This document shows positions 53,745 to 61,149 of a DNA stretch of 61,149 nucleotides, one piece after another. Within the stretch, counting starts at the first letter, position 1. Every line of letters starts with the position of its first letter. The stretch lies in assembly GCA_031282405.1 (NCBI GenBank), contig JAITDU010000031.1, positions 1 through 61,149 of the forward strand, in the 5' to 3' direction. Made by a program: the position numbers and the translations under genes. Origin of the DNA: Coriobacteriales bacterium. Its GTDB lineage: Bacteria > Actinomycetota > Coriobacteriia > Coriobacteriales > UBA8131. Under the pieces are notes generated by a model. It saw nothing but the letters and a program-made list of their open reading frames with translations, was not told the DNA's origin and did no database searches.

Positions 53745-56252
53745 ATGATTGATTTATCCAAAATTGCTTCCCCGAATAGACGGCTCCCGTTGGAACCTCG
53801 CGATGTCTTTATGTCTCTAACAAGAGATAATCAATACGCTTACCCCCGAGATGTTCAGAGTGAGGTTTGGAAGCAATGGTTCCCAAAGCGTGATGCGAAA
53901 AACACTGTTATCAAGATGAACACCGGTAGCGGCAAGACGGTTGTCGGACTGACCATATTACAAAGTTGCTTGAACGAACAAAAGGAACCGGCAGTATATG
54001 TCGTACCTGACAGTTACCTAGTCCAACAGGTCTGCGCCGAGGCAGCCCAACTGGGGATAGCCGTAGCACAAGATGAAGATGACTATCAAATCCGTACAAA
54101 CCGCGCGATTTTGGTCATCAATATCCACAAGTTGGTCAACGGACGCAGTGTGTTTGGGCTGCGCCCGGGAGGTAACAACCATCCTATTGGCAGCATCATT
54201 ATTGATGATGTTCATGCTTGTATTGAAACTATCGAAAACCAATTCACGGTTTCAATAAACTCCTCAGATAACCACGAGTTATATATACGAGTTGTTGACC
54301 TGCTAAAAAACCAGCTTCAACCATATGATTTTCAAAAATATAATGAGGTGATTGAATACAATGAGCCAGGCAAGAGAATCCTCGTGCCTTTCTGGATTTG
54401 GCAGGACAAGTGTCAGGATATCTTGAATGTTCTGCACGAGCCTCAGTATTCAAATGAATCAATTGTTCTATTCAACTTGCCATTGCTTCAGAACTGCTGG
54501 CCGATTAGCTCATGCATTATTTCTGCGAATCGTATTGAAATAACGCCTAAATGTATTCCTGTAGAGATAATCAGGAGCTTTGATGCTGCTAGTCGTAGGA
54601 TATTTATGAGTGCGACTCTCTCAGATGACAGTGTCTTCGTTACGACGATGGGCCTGAAGCAAGAAGACTTTGGCAGCATCATTACGCCTGACAAAGCAAA
54701 TGACATCGGAGAGCGTTTAATAGTGTTCCCTCAGCTGCTTAACCCCAGAATAGGCGATAACGCCGTAAAAGAAGAGGTCGAGAAACTATCTGAAAAATAC
54801 AATGTTGCAGTTCTCGTTCCGTCGCGACAACGTGCTGAATACTGGCAAGATGTAGCTGAACAAGTACTCTACGCCGACAACATTGCTGCTGGAGTTGACC
54901 GAATGAGAACCCAACATGTCGGTATCAGTATATTTGTAAACAAGTATGATGGAATTGACCTCCCGGATGACTCATGCCGTATCTTGGTTGTAGATAGCCT
55001 TCCAATAACCAACAGTGGATATGACTCAGTGTGGGAAAGCATGAATCCAAACAGCCGCCACATCCGGCGCCAACAGATTCATAGAGTCGAACAAGGCATG
55101 GGACGCGGAGTAAGATCGAACAATGATTACTGTGTCGTCATTCTGATGGGAAATGGGCTTGCAGATGTAATAGCCTCACAAAACGGAAGCGAGTACTTTA
55201 GTGCGGCAACACGAGTTCAGTATGATTTGTCGAAGCAGCTCTGGGATCAAATGGTGGGGGAAGGAAAAACTGGTGTCGGTGAGATATTAGGGTTAGCCAA
55301 ACTGCCGCTTAATAGAGACAGCAACTGGATTGAATTAAGTCGCGAGAGCTTGGCCTATGTCGCCTATGACAAAACCGCTAGCGTTGACACCACCCTGATG
55401 GCGCAGAGAACCGCATTTGACAAAGCGATAATCGGGAATTGCAGCGATGCCGTTGCTATAATCGAGACTGAAAGAAATAACAATACTGATGACCTTGAAA
55501 AGGGCTGTTTGGGGATGGTCTTGGCTGAATATGAGAACTTCATTAACCCTGTAACAGCGCAAGAAATCCTACTATCAGCAAAGACACAAAATCGCAGCAT
55601 AATAACCCCAAGAGCTGGTATTAGATATGAAAAATTGTCTATCCCTGCGACTGATCAGGCTACTTCCATTCTGGGGTACATTCAGGAGAAAAGACTTGGC
55701 GCGAATGAGTTTTTGATCAAGATTGACTCGCAGTTGTGCGACTTGTGCTTCGGCGAAATCAGCGCTAACCGTTTTGAAGAAGCTCTCAAAGAGATCTGCT
55801 GCGCTATCGGATTCTTGTCATCGCGGCCGGAAAATGAATACCAAGTCGGGCCAGATAATCTAATTTCAGTCGGCAATCACCTTTTCTTGGTAGTTGAATG
55901 CAAAAACCGGACTTCATCGGAAACAATATCCGAAAGTGATTGCGCCCAATTAAACAACTCCATTGTCTGGTTTGATAATGAATATGGAAAAGTTGGTCTG
56001 AGCCGTATTCCAGTTATGATTCACCACAGTACTGTCTTCGAAAAACGCAGTTCACCATCTCGTGATATAAGGATTATGGATGAGGCTTGTATTGATAAAC
56101 TAAGATTACGCATAAGAGAACTTGCTACATCAATAGCCCAAATTGAAAACTGGGGTAATATGACAGCTATTGCTAAACTGATTTGCGCTTGCAAATTACA
56201 AGGCAGCAACTTCAAGAAAGAATATACCGTAGGCTATTCGCAACAGTTGTGA
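53745..56252 (+). CDS. SF2 (DEAD/DEAH-like) helicase with C-terminal PD-(D/E)XK-like nuclease domain
   Basis: The 835-residue protein has Walker A MNTGSGKT (58-65), a PDSYLVQQV motif Ia, an IDDVHA Walker B, motif III MSATL, and motif VI QIHRVEQGMGRGVRSN (about 443-458), so it is a complete superfamily 2 translocase. Near residues 702-722 the sequence PDNL...FLVVECKN has the D-x(n)-E-x-K spacing of a PD-(D/E)XK nuclease, which would make a helicase-nuclease. I use ATG 53745 (GGAG nine bases upstream); ATG 53730 is possible. Base composition is visibly more AT-rich than the chromosomal genes. The next genes converge on it from the right and encode a nuclease and an SMC-like ATPase, which suggests a defence function. 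Confidence 0.85.
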   Translation: MIDLSKIASPNRRLPLEPRDVFMSLTRDNQYAYPRDVQSEVWKQWFPKRDAKNTVIKMNTGSGKTVVGLTILQSCLNEQKEPAVYVVPDSYLVQQVCAEAAQLGIAVAQDEDDYQIRTNRAILVINIHKLVNGRSVFGLRPGGNNHPIGSIIIDDVHACIETIENQFTVSINSSDNHELYIRVVDLLKNQLQPYDFQKYNEVIEYNEPGKRILVPFWIWQDKCQDILNVLHEPQYSNESIVLFNLPLLQNCWPISSCIISANRIEITPKCIPVEIIRSFDAASRRIFMSATLSDDSVFVTTMGLKQEDFGSIITPDKANDIGERLIVFPQLLNPRIGDNAVKEEVEKLSEKYNVAVLVPSRQRAEYWQDVAEQVLYADNIAAGVDRMRTQHVGISIFVNKYDGIDLPDDSCRILVVDSLPITNSGYDSVWESMNPNSRHIRRQQIHRVEQGMGRGVRSNNDYCVVILMGNGLADVIASQNGSEYFSAATRVQYDLSKQLWDQMVGEGKTGVGEILGLAKLPLNRDSNWIELSRESLAYVAYDKTASVDTTLMAQRTAFDKAIIGNCSDAVAIIETERNNNTDDLEKGCLGMVLAEYENFINPVTAQEILLSAKTQNRSIITPRAGIRYEKLSIPATDQATSILGYIQEKRLGANEFLIKIDSQLCDLCFGEISANRFEEALKEICCAIGFLSSRPENEYQVGPDNLISVGNHLFLVVECKNRTSSETISESDCAQLNNSIVWFDNEYGKVGLSRIPVMIHHSTVFEKRSSPSRDIRIMDEACIDKLRLRIRELATSIAQIENWGNMTAIAKLICACKLQGSNFKKEYTVGYSQQL

Positions 56253-56274
56253 CTATTGGGGAAATTCTATTTAA

Positions 56275-57885
56275 CTAGGGCACAATTCCAAAATCTTCCA
56301 GCTCTTTCAAGAACTCTTTAAGATGTTCCTTGCCGAGTAGTTTGTAGCTCTTGTGTGCTGAATAGTCAATGACATTGATATTATTATGTGTCGAATATTT
56401 ATCATGCTCCTCGTCTTTAATTGTCGTTGTCAGGATTATCTGGTTAGGCAACTGAGCAAGAAGATCAAGTACTAATCGCTCGCGAGATGTCGATAAATCT
56501 TCGGCTCGAAATGAGTCAATAACAATAGGATACCCATGCTGAAGTTCTTTGGACAACGAAAAAGTTCTGCATATGAAGTATTCTGTTGCCTCACTTCCGG
56601 AATACGCGGTTGACGAGGTTGTAAATATCGACTTGTACGGCTCAATGTTGACATCGTTGCTGATAAACTTGTGAGCCTCGCTCATCCTTTCTAGCAATCC
56701 CTCCATAAACACTTTCTTTGCATCTTTAATGTCAGAATCTAAAATTGTTGCTGTATTGAGCTTACCTTCAATATCCGCAATACTTCTATCAATCTCGACT
56801 ATTTGATAGTCTATCTCAGAAATTCCACGATACTCTTCTCTGTAAGCCATGACATCGAGAATGGAGACACTGCCATCTTTCATCAGTTCATTCATTTCCT
56901 TTTGGAGTTGGCGCAAGGCATATTCAGTCTTTTCTAACTCATCTCGATATGAAGCTATTCTCTCATCAACTGAACTGATTATCTGTTGGCGAATATCGGT
57001 CGTAGTAATATCGAAAGTGGTCTCCTCCCCTTTGGTGCGGTAGCCAATCCTGTCAGAACCACAATCCAGACAGACAAGCTCGCCGACACCAACGGTCCGA
57101 TCCAAAGCTCTAAGCTCCAGCAATACCGACTCATTCTTCTTAAGTCTTGTAAGCGATCTGTTGCGGCTCTTTCGCAGTTCTGTAATTTGGTCATTCAGAG
57201 CATCTAGTTCCTGGACTTTCAAATCCATAGCGTGTCTATCTGCTGTCGGGCTGATTATTGCAAGAGCTTGGTCTTGCGAACTCAGTATAGTCGCTTGTTT
57301 TTGTAGTGCCTTTTTTTTGCTTTTAAGGTCGTTTGCCGTAGCCTTCAAGTCATCTCTTTCCTTGGCAGAAAGCACCTGAACACTTAGTGCAGCCATCGAG
57401 TAGAGCATCTCAACAAAATCGCCCTTGTTGTAGAAGCCATCACCTACTATCTTTGACGACACCCGCCCATCCTGAATAACGAAGAACATCTGATTGAACA
57501 ACGAGAGCGAAACCAAGTGCTCCCTGCCGCCTTTTACTATCACCGGCAATTCAGTTATTCTGTCGTTCCAAAACCTCTTGAAATCCGACTGGCTATCGAA
57601 AACGCGAATGCCATCGTCTGAGTTAACGACGAAAACGTCTTTTCTGCGCAACACCTTAATGATGCCAGTGCTTGTTTCCAAGGTCGTAATGCAGTAGTAG
57701 TTCTTATGCTCAAATGATGGCGGGAAAACCGGATCACTTCCCATTGCGAACATGAGTGACTGTGCTGTGATGGTCTTACCTTTATTGTTATCATCGCTGA
57801 AAATAATGTTGATGCCATCGGAAATCCGTTTTTCAATGAACGCTTCATTAGCATTTCCGACCATGACGCTCAGAACTCTAATCAT
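56275..57885 (-). CDS. SMC/Rad50-like ATPase with zinc-hook-like CxxC
   Basis: The 536-residue protein has an N-terminal P-loop of the form DDNNKGKT (31-38), two coiled-coil arms (about 175-265 and 298-400) that meet at CLDC (272-275), and a C-terminal ATPase half. That half has a signature-like SGSEATE (430-436) and a Walker B region YPIVIDSFRAED (452-463). The arm-hook-arm layout is that of Rad50 and of the LmuB subunit of Lamassu defence. It is much shorter than true SMC proteins. Its ATG overlaps the upstream nuclease stop (ATGA), so the two are made together, and it converges with the helicase gene with 22 bp between stops. Confidence 0.82.
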   Translation of the reverse strand: MIRVLSVMVGNANEAFIEKRISDGINIIFSDDNNKGKTITAQSLMFAMGSDPVFPPSFEHKNYYCITTLETSTGIIKVLRRKDVFVVNSDDGIRVFDSQSDFKRFWNDRITELPVIVKGGREHLVSLSLFNQMFFVIQDGRVSSKIVGDGFYNKGDFVEMLYSMAALSVQVLSAKERDDLKATANDLKSKKKALQKQATILSSQDQALAIISPTADRHAMDLKVQELDALNDQITELRKSRNRSLTRLKKNESVLLELRALDRTVGVGELVCLDCGSDRIGYRTKGEETTFDITTTDIRQQIISSVDERIASYRDELEKTEYALRQLQKEMNELMKDGSVSILDVMAYREEYRGISEIDYQIVEIDRSIADIEGKLNTATILDSDIKDAKKVFMEGLLERMSEAHKFISNDVNIEPYKSIFTTSSTAYSGSEATEYFICRTFSLSKELQHGYPIVIDSFRAEDLSTSRERLVLDLLAQLPNQIILTTTIKDEEHDKYSTHNNINVIDYSAHKSYKLLGKEHLKEFLKELEDFGIVP

Positions 57886-58910
57886 TGTATTCCGTCCTTA
57901 ATAATAGCAATGAAGTACTTTGTAGCTAATACATCTAGATGGGTGCAGGCTGTCAGTGTATCTGGAAGCACAGAGCTATATATGTCATCAACCGATAGAG
58001 ATTTATGATTAAGCAACGGAATTGATATAGCTTCAAAAAGCTTCCAAAACTCGGCTGCTGAGTTCTTGTCGAACATTTGCAGTGCGATTCTCTGTTTGCA
58101 GTTTTCGAGCCGGTCATGCGCTTCTTCTGGCGGGAACCCATCCGATATGTTTTTGAAAGACTGCGGTGTCGGAAGCTTGTATGGATCCCCACAAACAACC
58201 CTGTTTAGCACGAGGCTCAAAATGCTTCTACGATCAAGATGCCTACAGTGATTGAACACTTGCGGAGGTATGCTTATTGTGACCCCCTCAACGTTTGTAT
58301 TCTTTTTTGAGCTTTGCAGATTTCGGATTTCGTTGAAGATTCCTTCGAGACACCTATCGGCTGGCATCAATCTTGAAGAAACCATAACAAGTGGCTTGAT
58401 ATAGTCACTTTTGCTGCCGTTAGACACCACGAATAATACGTCTTCGAGAAATTCATCGATAGCGCGATCCGTAGCTAATGCGTTGTCGATATAAGATTTC
58501 TTTGCACAAGCTTCCTTCAGTGCCTTTCGAACTTTAGCTCTTGCAGCGTCTTTGATGTCGGCATAGGAGAATATCTGCTTAGTGGCATCTAGGCGAACAC
58601 TGTCAGTTACTTCTCTGAGAAACAGAATCCTGCATACAAAGTAGTCCTTGAATTCGCTGACATGATTCTTGAACAGCGTCACAAGCTCAGAGCCAATTTC
58701 CGTTGGTCCCGACTTTTTGTTCTTCGATTGTATATCCCAAAGCCTCTGCGCCTGACCGTCAGATCCGGTGACATCATTGAAAAAGTCCACAATAAAGCAT
58801 TCGACATCTTCGCAGTTCGGAGCGAAGCTCATGAGATACAGAAGAGCCTTCGTCTCGCCTTCATTGCCAAGACCGGTAGTTCTTTCCGATGATGTCACTG
58901 TATATGGCAT
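57882..58910 (-). CDS. DUF4297/Cap4-like nuclease candidate
   Basis: The 342-residue protein begins with a region that fits the DUF4297 nuclease fold: GNEGETKALLYLM (15-27), acidic residues E37, D42 and D46, and WDIQSKN (58-64), where Q61-x-K63 stands in the E-x-K position as in many members. The remainder is helical and unassigned. In Lamassu systems a nuclease of this class (LmuA) is kept in check by an SMC-like partner until phage replication is sensed. Here the gene is translationally coupled to such an ATPase. AAGGAGG lies 14 bases before the ATG, a wide spacing, so the start is somewhat uncertain. The nuclease reading is inferred from the motif pattern only. Confidence 0.65.
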   Translation of the reverse strand: MPYTVTSSERTTGLGNEGETKALLYLMSFAPNCEDVECFIVDFFNDVTGSDGQAQRLWDIQSKNKKSGPTEIGSELVTLFKNHVSEFKDYFVCRILFLREVTDSVRLDATKQIFSYADIKDAARAKVRKALKEACAKKSYIDNALATDRAIDEFLEDVLFVVSNGSKSDYIKPLVMVSSRLMPADRCLEGIFNEIRNLQSSKKNTNVEGVTISIPPQVFNHCRHLDRRSILSLVLNRVVCGDPYKLPTPQSFKNISDGFPPEEAHDRLENCKQRIALQMFDKNSAAEFWKLFEAISIPLLNHKSLSVDDIYSSVLPDTLTACTHLDVLATKYFIAIIKDGIQ

Positions 58911-59024
58911 TACCTACTCAACGCCCTCCTTCACTCTAATTTTCTCATATTTAGGTGGCTTTGTGCGTGAGCGTGGGTAGGGAAACAGCTTATTGGTGGC
59001 CATTGGTGGCCAGCCCGGCTTTCC

Positions 59025-60803
59025 TTACTGTGGCATAAACCCGTATCCCTCAATCGCGTTACTGCTAATGCTGTACGTTCTACGGTTAACAGCATCAGAA
59101 CTATTACCCTCGATAGTGTGGACGTATCTTCCCTCAACGTACTCCACGATGCCAACATGGTCACTTTCTCCATCGCCTTGCCAATCGAAGAATATGATGT
59201 CGCCGGGTTGGGGACTATAGTCGCGCTCCTGAAAGCGCCCTGCATCGCGAAACCACTGCACACCAGAAGGAACCCATGAGAAGCGTGGGATGACACCAGC
59301 CTCGATGTAGCCACACTCGTTGGCACACCAACTAACGAAACAGGCGCACCACTCCACGCGGCTGCCAAAGCCGTACCACGACCAATAGGGAGCGCCTCTG
59401 GGGTTTCCGAGTTGGGAGAGCGCGACCTCCACGATGTCGCCTGAACCGGAGTGGATGCCGTACAACACCGACTGCCAAGCGCTGGTATACTGCGGCGTGA
59501 GCATCTCGGCAAGCAGGTTGCGCTGTCGGGTATCGAAGCTGTAGGTGGTGGCCATCTCGTCTGCGGTCTTGACCGACTGGGTGATGTAGAGGGTTCGGCG
59601 AGTGTAGACCTGCGTCTCCTCCACTGTTGTGCCGTCGTCTTGCTCCACGGTGACAATCTCGGTGTACTCCCTGTCCTCCACGCGATAGTCCAGCATATTC
59701 ATGCCCCAATAGACCTCACGCAGCAGCTCTTGGCGGCGCTTGTCCAAGGTGATGGCATCGAGCGGGCCGTCAGTGTTGGTGGTGATGCGCACGGAGTAGA
59801 CCGCCAACACCTCGCGCCATGGCGCTCTGGTACCGGAGAGCATCAGCTCGTCGTGAGGGCTTGCGACCTTAATCTCGTCTACCCTGTCCTGATGCTCCTG
59901 GTTGACCTCTGCCACGACCTCCCTGAGCGTAGGGTTGCCGTCGCCCATGTCGCCGCCCGCAAAGAAAATGCCGAAGGCGCTGGCGGCGATGAGCCCCACC
60001 AGGCAGATGATGAGGATTACCGCCACGGCCACCCAGCCGCCTGCCGCTATGGCGGCGATGAGCGACTTTGCAGCAGCTACCGCCATCTTGACGAAGGCCA
60101 TGATGCCTTTGACCGCCGCTTTGCTTGCAGCGACCGCTGCCTTCGATGCCGCCCTCGCCGTCTGAGCGGCGCTCCTGGCGGCCACCTGTGTGGCTTTGGC
60201 GGTTGCTTTCGCCGCCCGTGTGGTCTGCTGCGAGGTCTTGACGGCCTTGCCAGCCGTAGCTCCCGCCGTCTTGATGGAGTTGGCGCTGGTCTTGACCGTC
60301 CCCTTGGCTCCCTGCTTTATGGTTCCCCTGGCGGTGTTGGCGACATTAGTAGTGCCGGACGCGCTGGTCGCTGCCTGCTTGCCGGTGACAGCCGGGGCCT
60401 TACTGGTGGCTGCCGCTGTATGGGCCGCTGTCTTTTGGGCAGTCTGTTTTGATGCGATATGGGTAACTTGTTGCTGAACGGCACCGTTGACGCTTTGGAC
60501 AGACTGCACCCCTTGTTTTGCATTCTTTATGGCGCTGCGAACATCGCGGATGCTGTCCGCAGTCTTCCTGACCCCATTTGTTGCAGCTTTTCGAGCCACG
60601 CCAGTGCCGTCCCTGGCGGTCTGCTCCGCCTTACCTTGGGCGTAGTCGTTGCCGTCGCGGTACTGCTGCCCGGGTGATTCGCGGTTCTCTGCAACATCCT
60701 TGACTTTTGCGCGGGCGTCGCGCACGGCGGCAAGCCCGGCCCGCCTCTTGTCCAGCACCTTGATGTCCTTGACGACCTCGTGGGTCTTGATGGTCTTGTT
60801 CAT
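59025..60803 (-). CDS. CHAP/NlpC-type cell-wall hydrolase of a Tn1549-like conjugative element
   Basis: The 592-residue protein has a long Ala/Thr/Lys/Gln-rich region (about 1-245), one membrane span (about 251-278; WVAVAVILIICLVGLIAASA), a middle domain, and a C-terminal CHAP-like peptidase. The catalytic cysteine is in EWCACFVSWCANECG and the histidine in SDHVGIVEYV. Such VirB1-like enzymes open peptidoglycan for the conjugation channel in Gram-positive elements. The ATG has AGGAGAG ten bases upstream. The Ala-rich segment is strongly biased and its opposite strand is open in several frames, none of which I accept as genes. It marks the conjugation region of the island or of a second element that continues past the window. 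Confidence 0.9.
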   Translation of the reverse strand: MNKTIKTHEVVKDIKVLDKRRAGLAAVRDARAKVKDVAENRESPGQQYRDGNDYAQGKAEQTARDGTGVARKAATNGVRKTADSIRDVRSAIKNAKQGVQSVQSVNGAVQQQVTHIASKQTAQKTAAHTAAATSKAPAVTGKQAATSASGTTNVANTARGTIKQGAKGTVKTSANSIKTAGATAGKAVKTSQQTTRAAKATAKATQVAARSAAQTARAASKAAVAASKAAVKGIMAFVKMAVAAAKSLIAAIAAGGWVAVAVILIICLVGLIAASAFGIFFAGGDMGDGNPTLREVVAEVNQEHQDRVDEIKVASPHDELMLSGTRAPWREVLAVYSVRITTNTDGPLDAITLDKRRQELLREVYWGMNMLDYRVEDREYTEIVTVEQDDGTTVEETQVYTRRTLYITQSVKTADEMATTYSFDTRQRNLLAEMLTPQYTSAWQSVLYGIHSGSGDIVEVALSQLGNPRGAPYWSWYGFGSRVEWCACFVSWCANECGYIEAGVIPRFSWVPSGVQWFRDAGRFQERDYSPQPGDIIFFDWQGDGESDHVGIVEYVEGRYVHTIEGNSSDAVNRRTYSISSNAIEGYGFMPQ

Positions 60804-60886
60804 GGCATTACTCTCCTGTTCCGGTTCGGGCTTAGACGGATGTTGTATACTTGTCGGAGTGATTTTTAGCGCTTGGAGGTGCCGAT

Positions 60887-61149
60887 ATGACCAAGATGCA
60901 GATACTGCTTGATGATGAGAAGATCAGGCGTGAGCGCAAGCTCAGCGCCGCGAAGGTGCAGGCGTTCATCGACTCTGTGTTCATCGACAGGTGCAGGCTT
61001 GCCAAGGATACGGATGGCTTTTATACCGGTACCGGCGACAGCGGCGACCTGATGCGCTTTGGCCAGGCCAACTACCTCCTGAGCAGCCAGCCTTGGTTTT
61101 TGGACAACGTGAAGAGCTGGGTGTTTTACAGCAACGACGACACGGACGA
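60887..61149 (+). CDS. conserved small protein of conjugative elements (partial, runs off the window)
   Basis: From ATG 60887, after GGAGG at good spacing, the frame is open to the window end (87 codons). The product begins MTKMQILLDDEKIRRERK and later shows GFYTGTGDSGDLMRFGQA and WFLDNVKSWVFYSNDD. I recognise this G-x-Y/F-T-G-x-G-x-S-GD pattern from small proteins encoded in Gram-positive conjugative transposons; their function is unknown. It is divergent from the CHAP-domain gene, with an 83-bp shared promoter region. Confidence 0.75.
   Translation, partial: MTKMQILLDDEKIRRERKLSAAKVQAFIDSVFIDRCRLAKDTDGFYTGTGDSGDLMRFGQANYLLSSQPWFLDNVKSWVFYSNDDTD

Noticed and set aside
59451-60452. A 333-codon plus-strand frame opposite the CHAP-domain gene
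   Set aside because: It mirrors the Ala-rich repeat region of the real gene and has no family features.

Overview
The window looks like an actinobacterial chromosome of the class Coriobacteriia, probably a relative of the Eggerthellaceae. The evidence is a mid-GC genome, Actinobacteria-type leaderless promoters and LexA box, an anaerobe's one-carbon and molybdopterin enzymes, a rubredoxin, an isc-type Fe-S operon with an Rrf2 regulator, and a Tn1549-like conjugative element. The genus is an inference and cannot be fixed from this sequence alone.

Positions 1-37219 are ordinary chromosome. They hold a heterodimeric ABC transporter pair, rarA, an SOS-controlled dinB, hemH, an EFR1-type flavodoxin-ferredoxin, a sirtuin, and an XRE-cupin regulator with an acyl-CoA ligase. 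Next come a DUF2207/LemA pair, tRNA-Arg, iscS-iscU-iscR, a MOSC protein, a rubredoxin, uvrA, yebC, a DUF3866 protein, xerD and ligA. The stretch ends with an ECF transporter core (fused double ATPase plus EcfT), a hybrid histidine kinase, tRNA-Pro, a tRNA-like element, a MutY-like glycosylase, an isochorismatase-family hydrolase, a DHH phosphoesterase and tRNA-Gly. Many of the conserved proteins carry low-complexity, repeat-derived insertions.

From 37220 rightwards the DNA looks like an island anchored at the 3' end of tRNA-Gly. It starts with an integrase, a small HTH (excisionase-like) protein, a PemK-like toxin, about 570 nt of highly structured probable non-coding RNA and a sigma-like factor. 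At 59025-61149 a CHAP-domain protein and a small conserved protein typical of Tn1549-like conjugative elements appear. The far end of the island is not in the window.

Between these lie two notable blocks. The first (41140-53286) is a one-direction gene train: a LigM-like THF-dependent O-demethylase, an MFS transporter, a molybdopterin oxidoreductase with its four-cluster Fe-S subunit, and fhs-fchA-folD-folE. A divergent Crp/Fnr regulator sits at its head, and a TGTAT-N6-ATACA site lies about 41.5 bp before the predicted transcription start. I read it as a methoxy-aromatic (or related phenolic) demethylation and reduction module in which the methyl group is oxidised to formate with ATP gain. 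FolD has lost the lysine needed for cyclohydrolase activity, which FchA would replace. Gene debris (a deleted formate channel and two alcohol dehydrogenase fragments) surrounds this block.

The second block (53745-58910) is AT-richer. It has a large SF2 helicase with a C-terminal PD-(D/E)XK-like nuclease facing a translationally coupled pair: a DUF4297/Cap4-like nuclease and a zinc-hook SMC-like ATPase. This is the best candidate for an undescribed or variant anti-phage system, related in parts to Lamassu and Hachiman.
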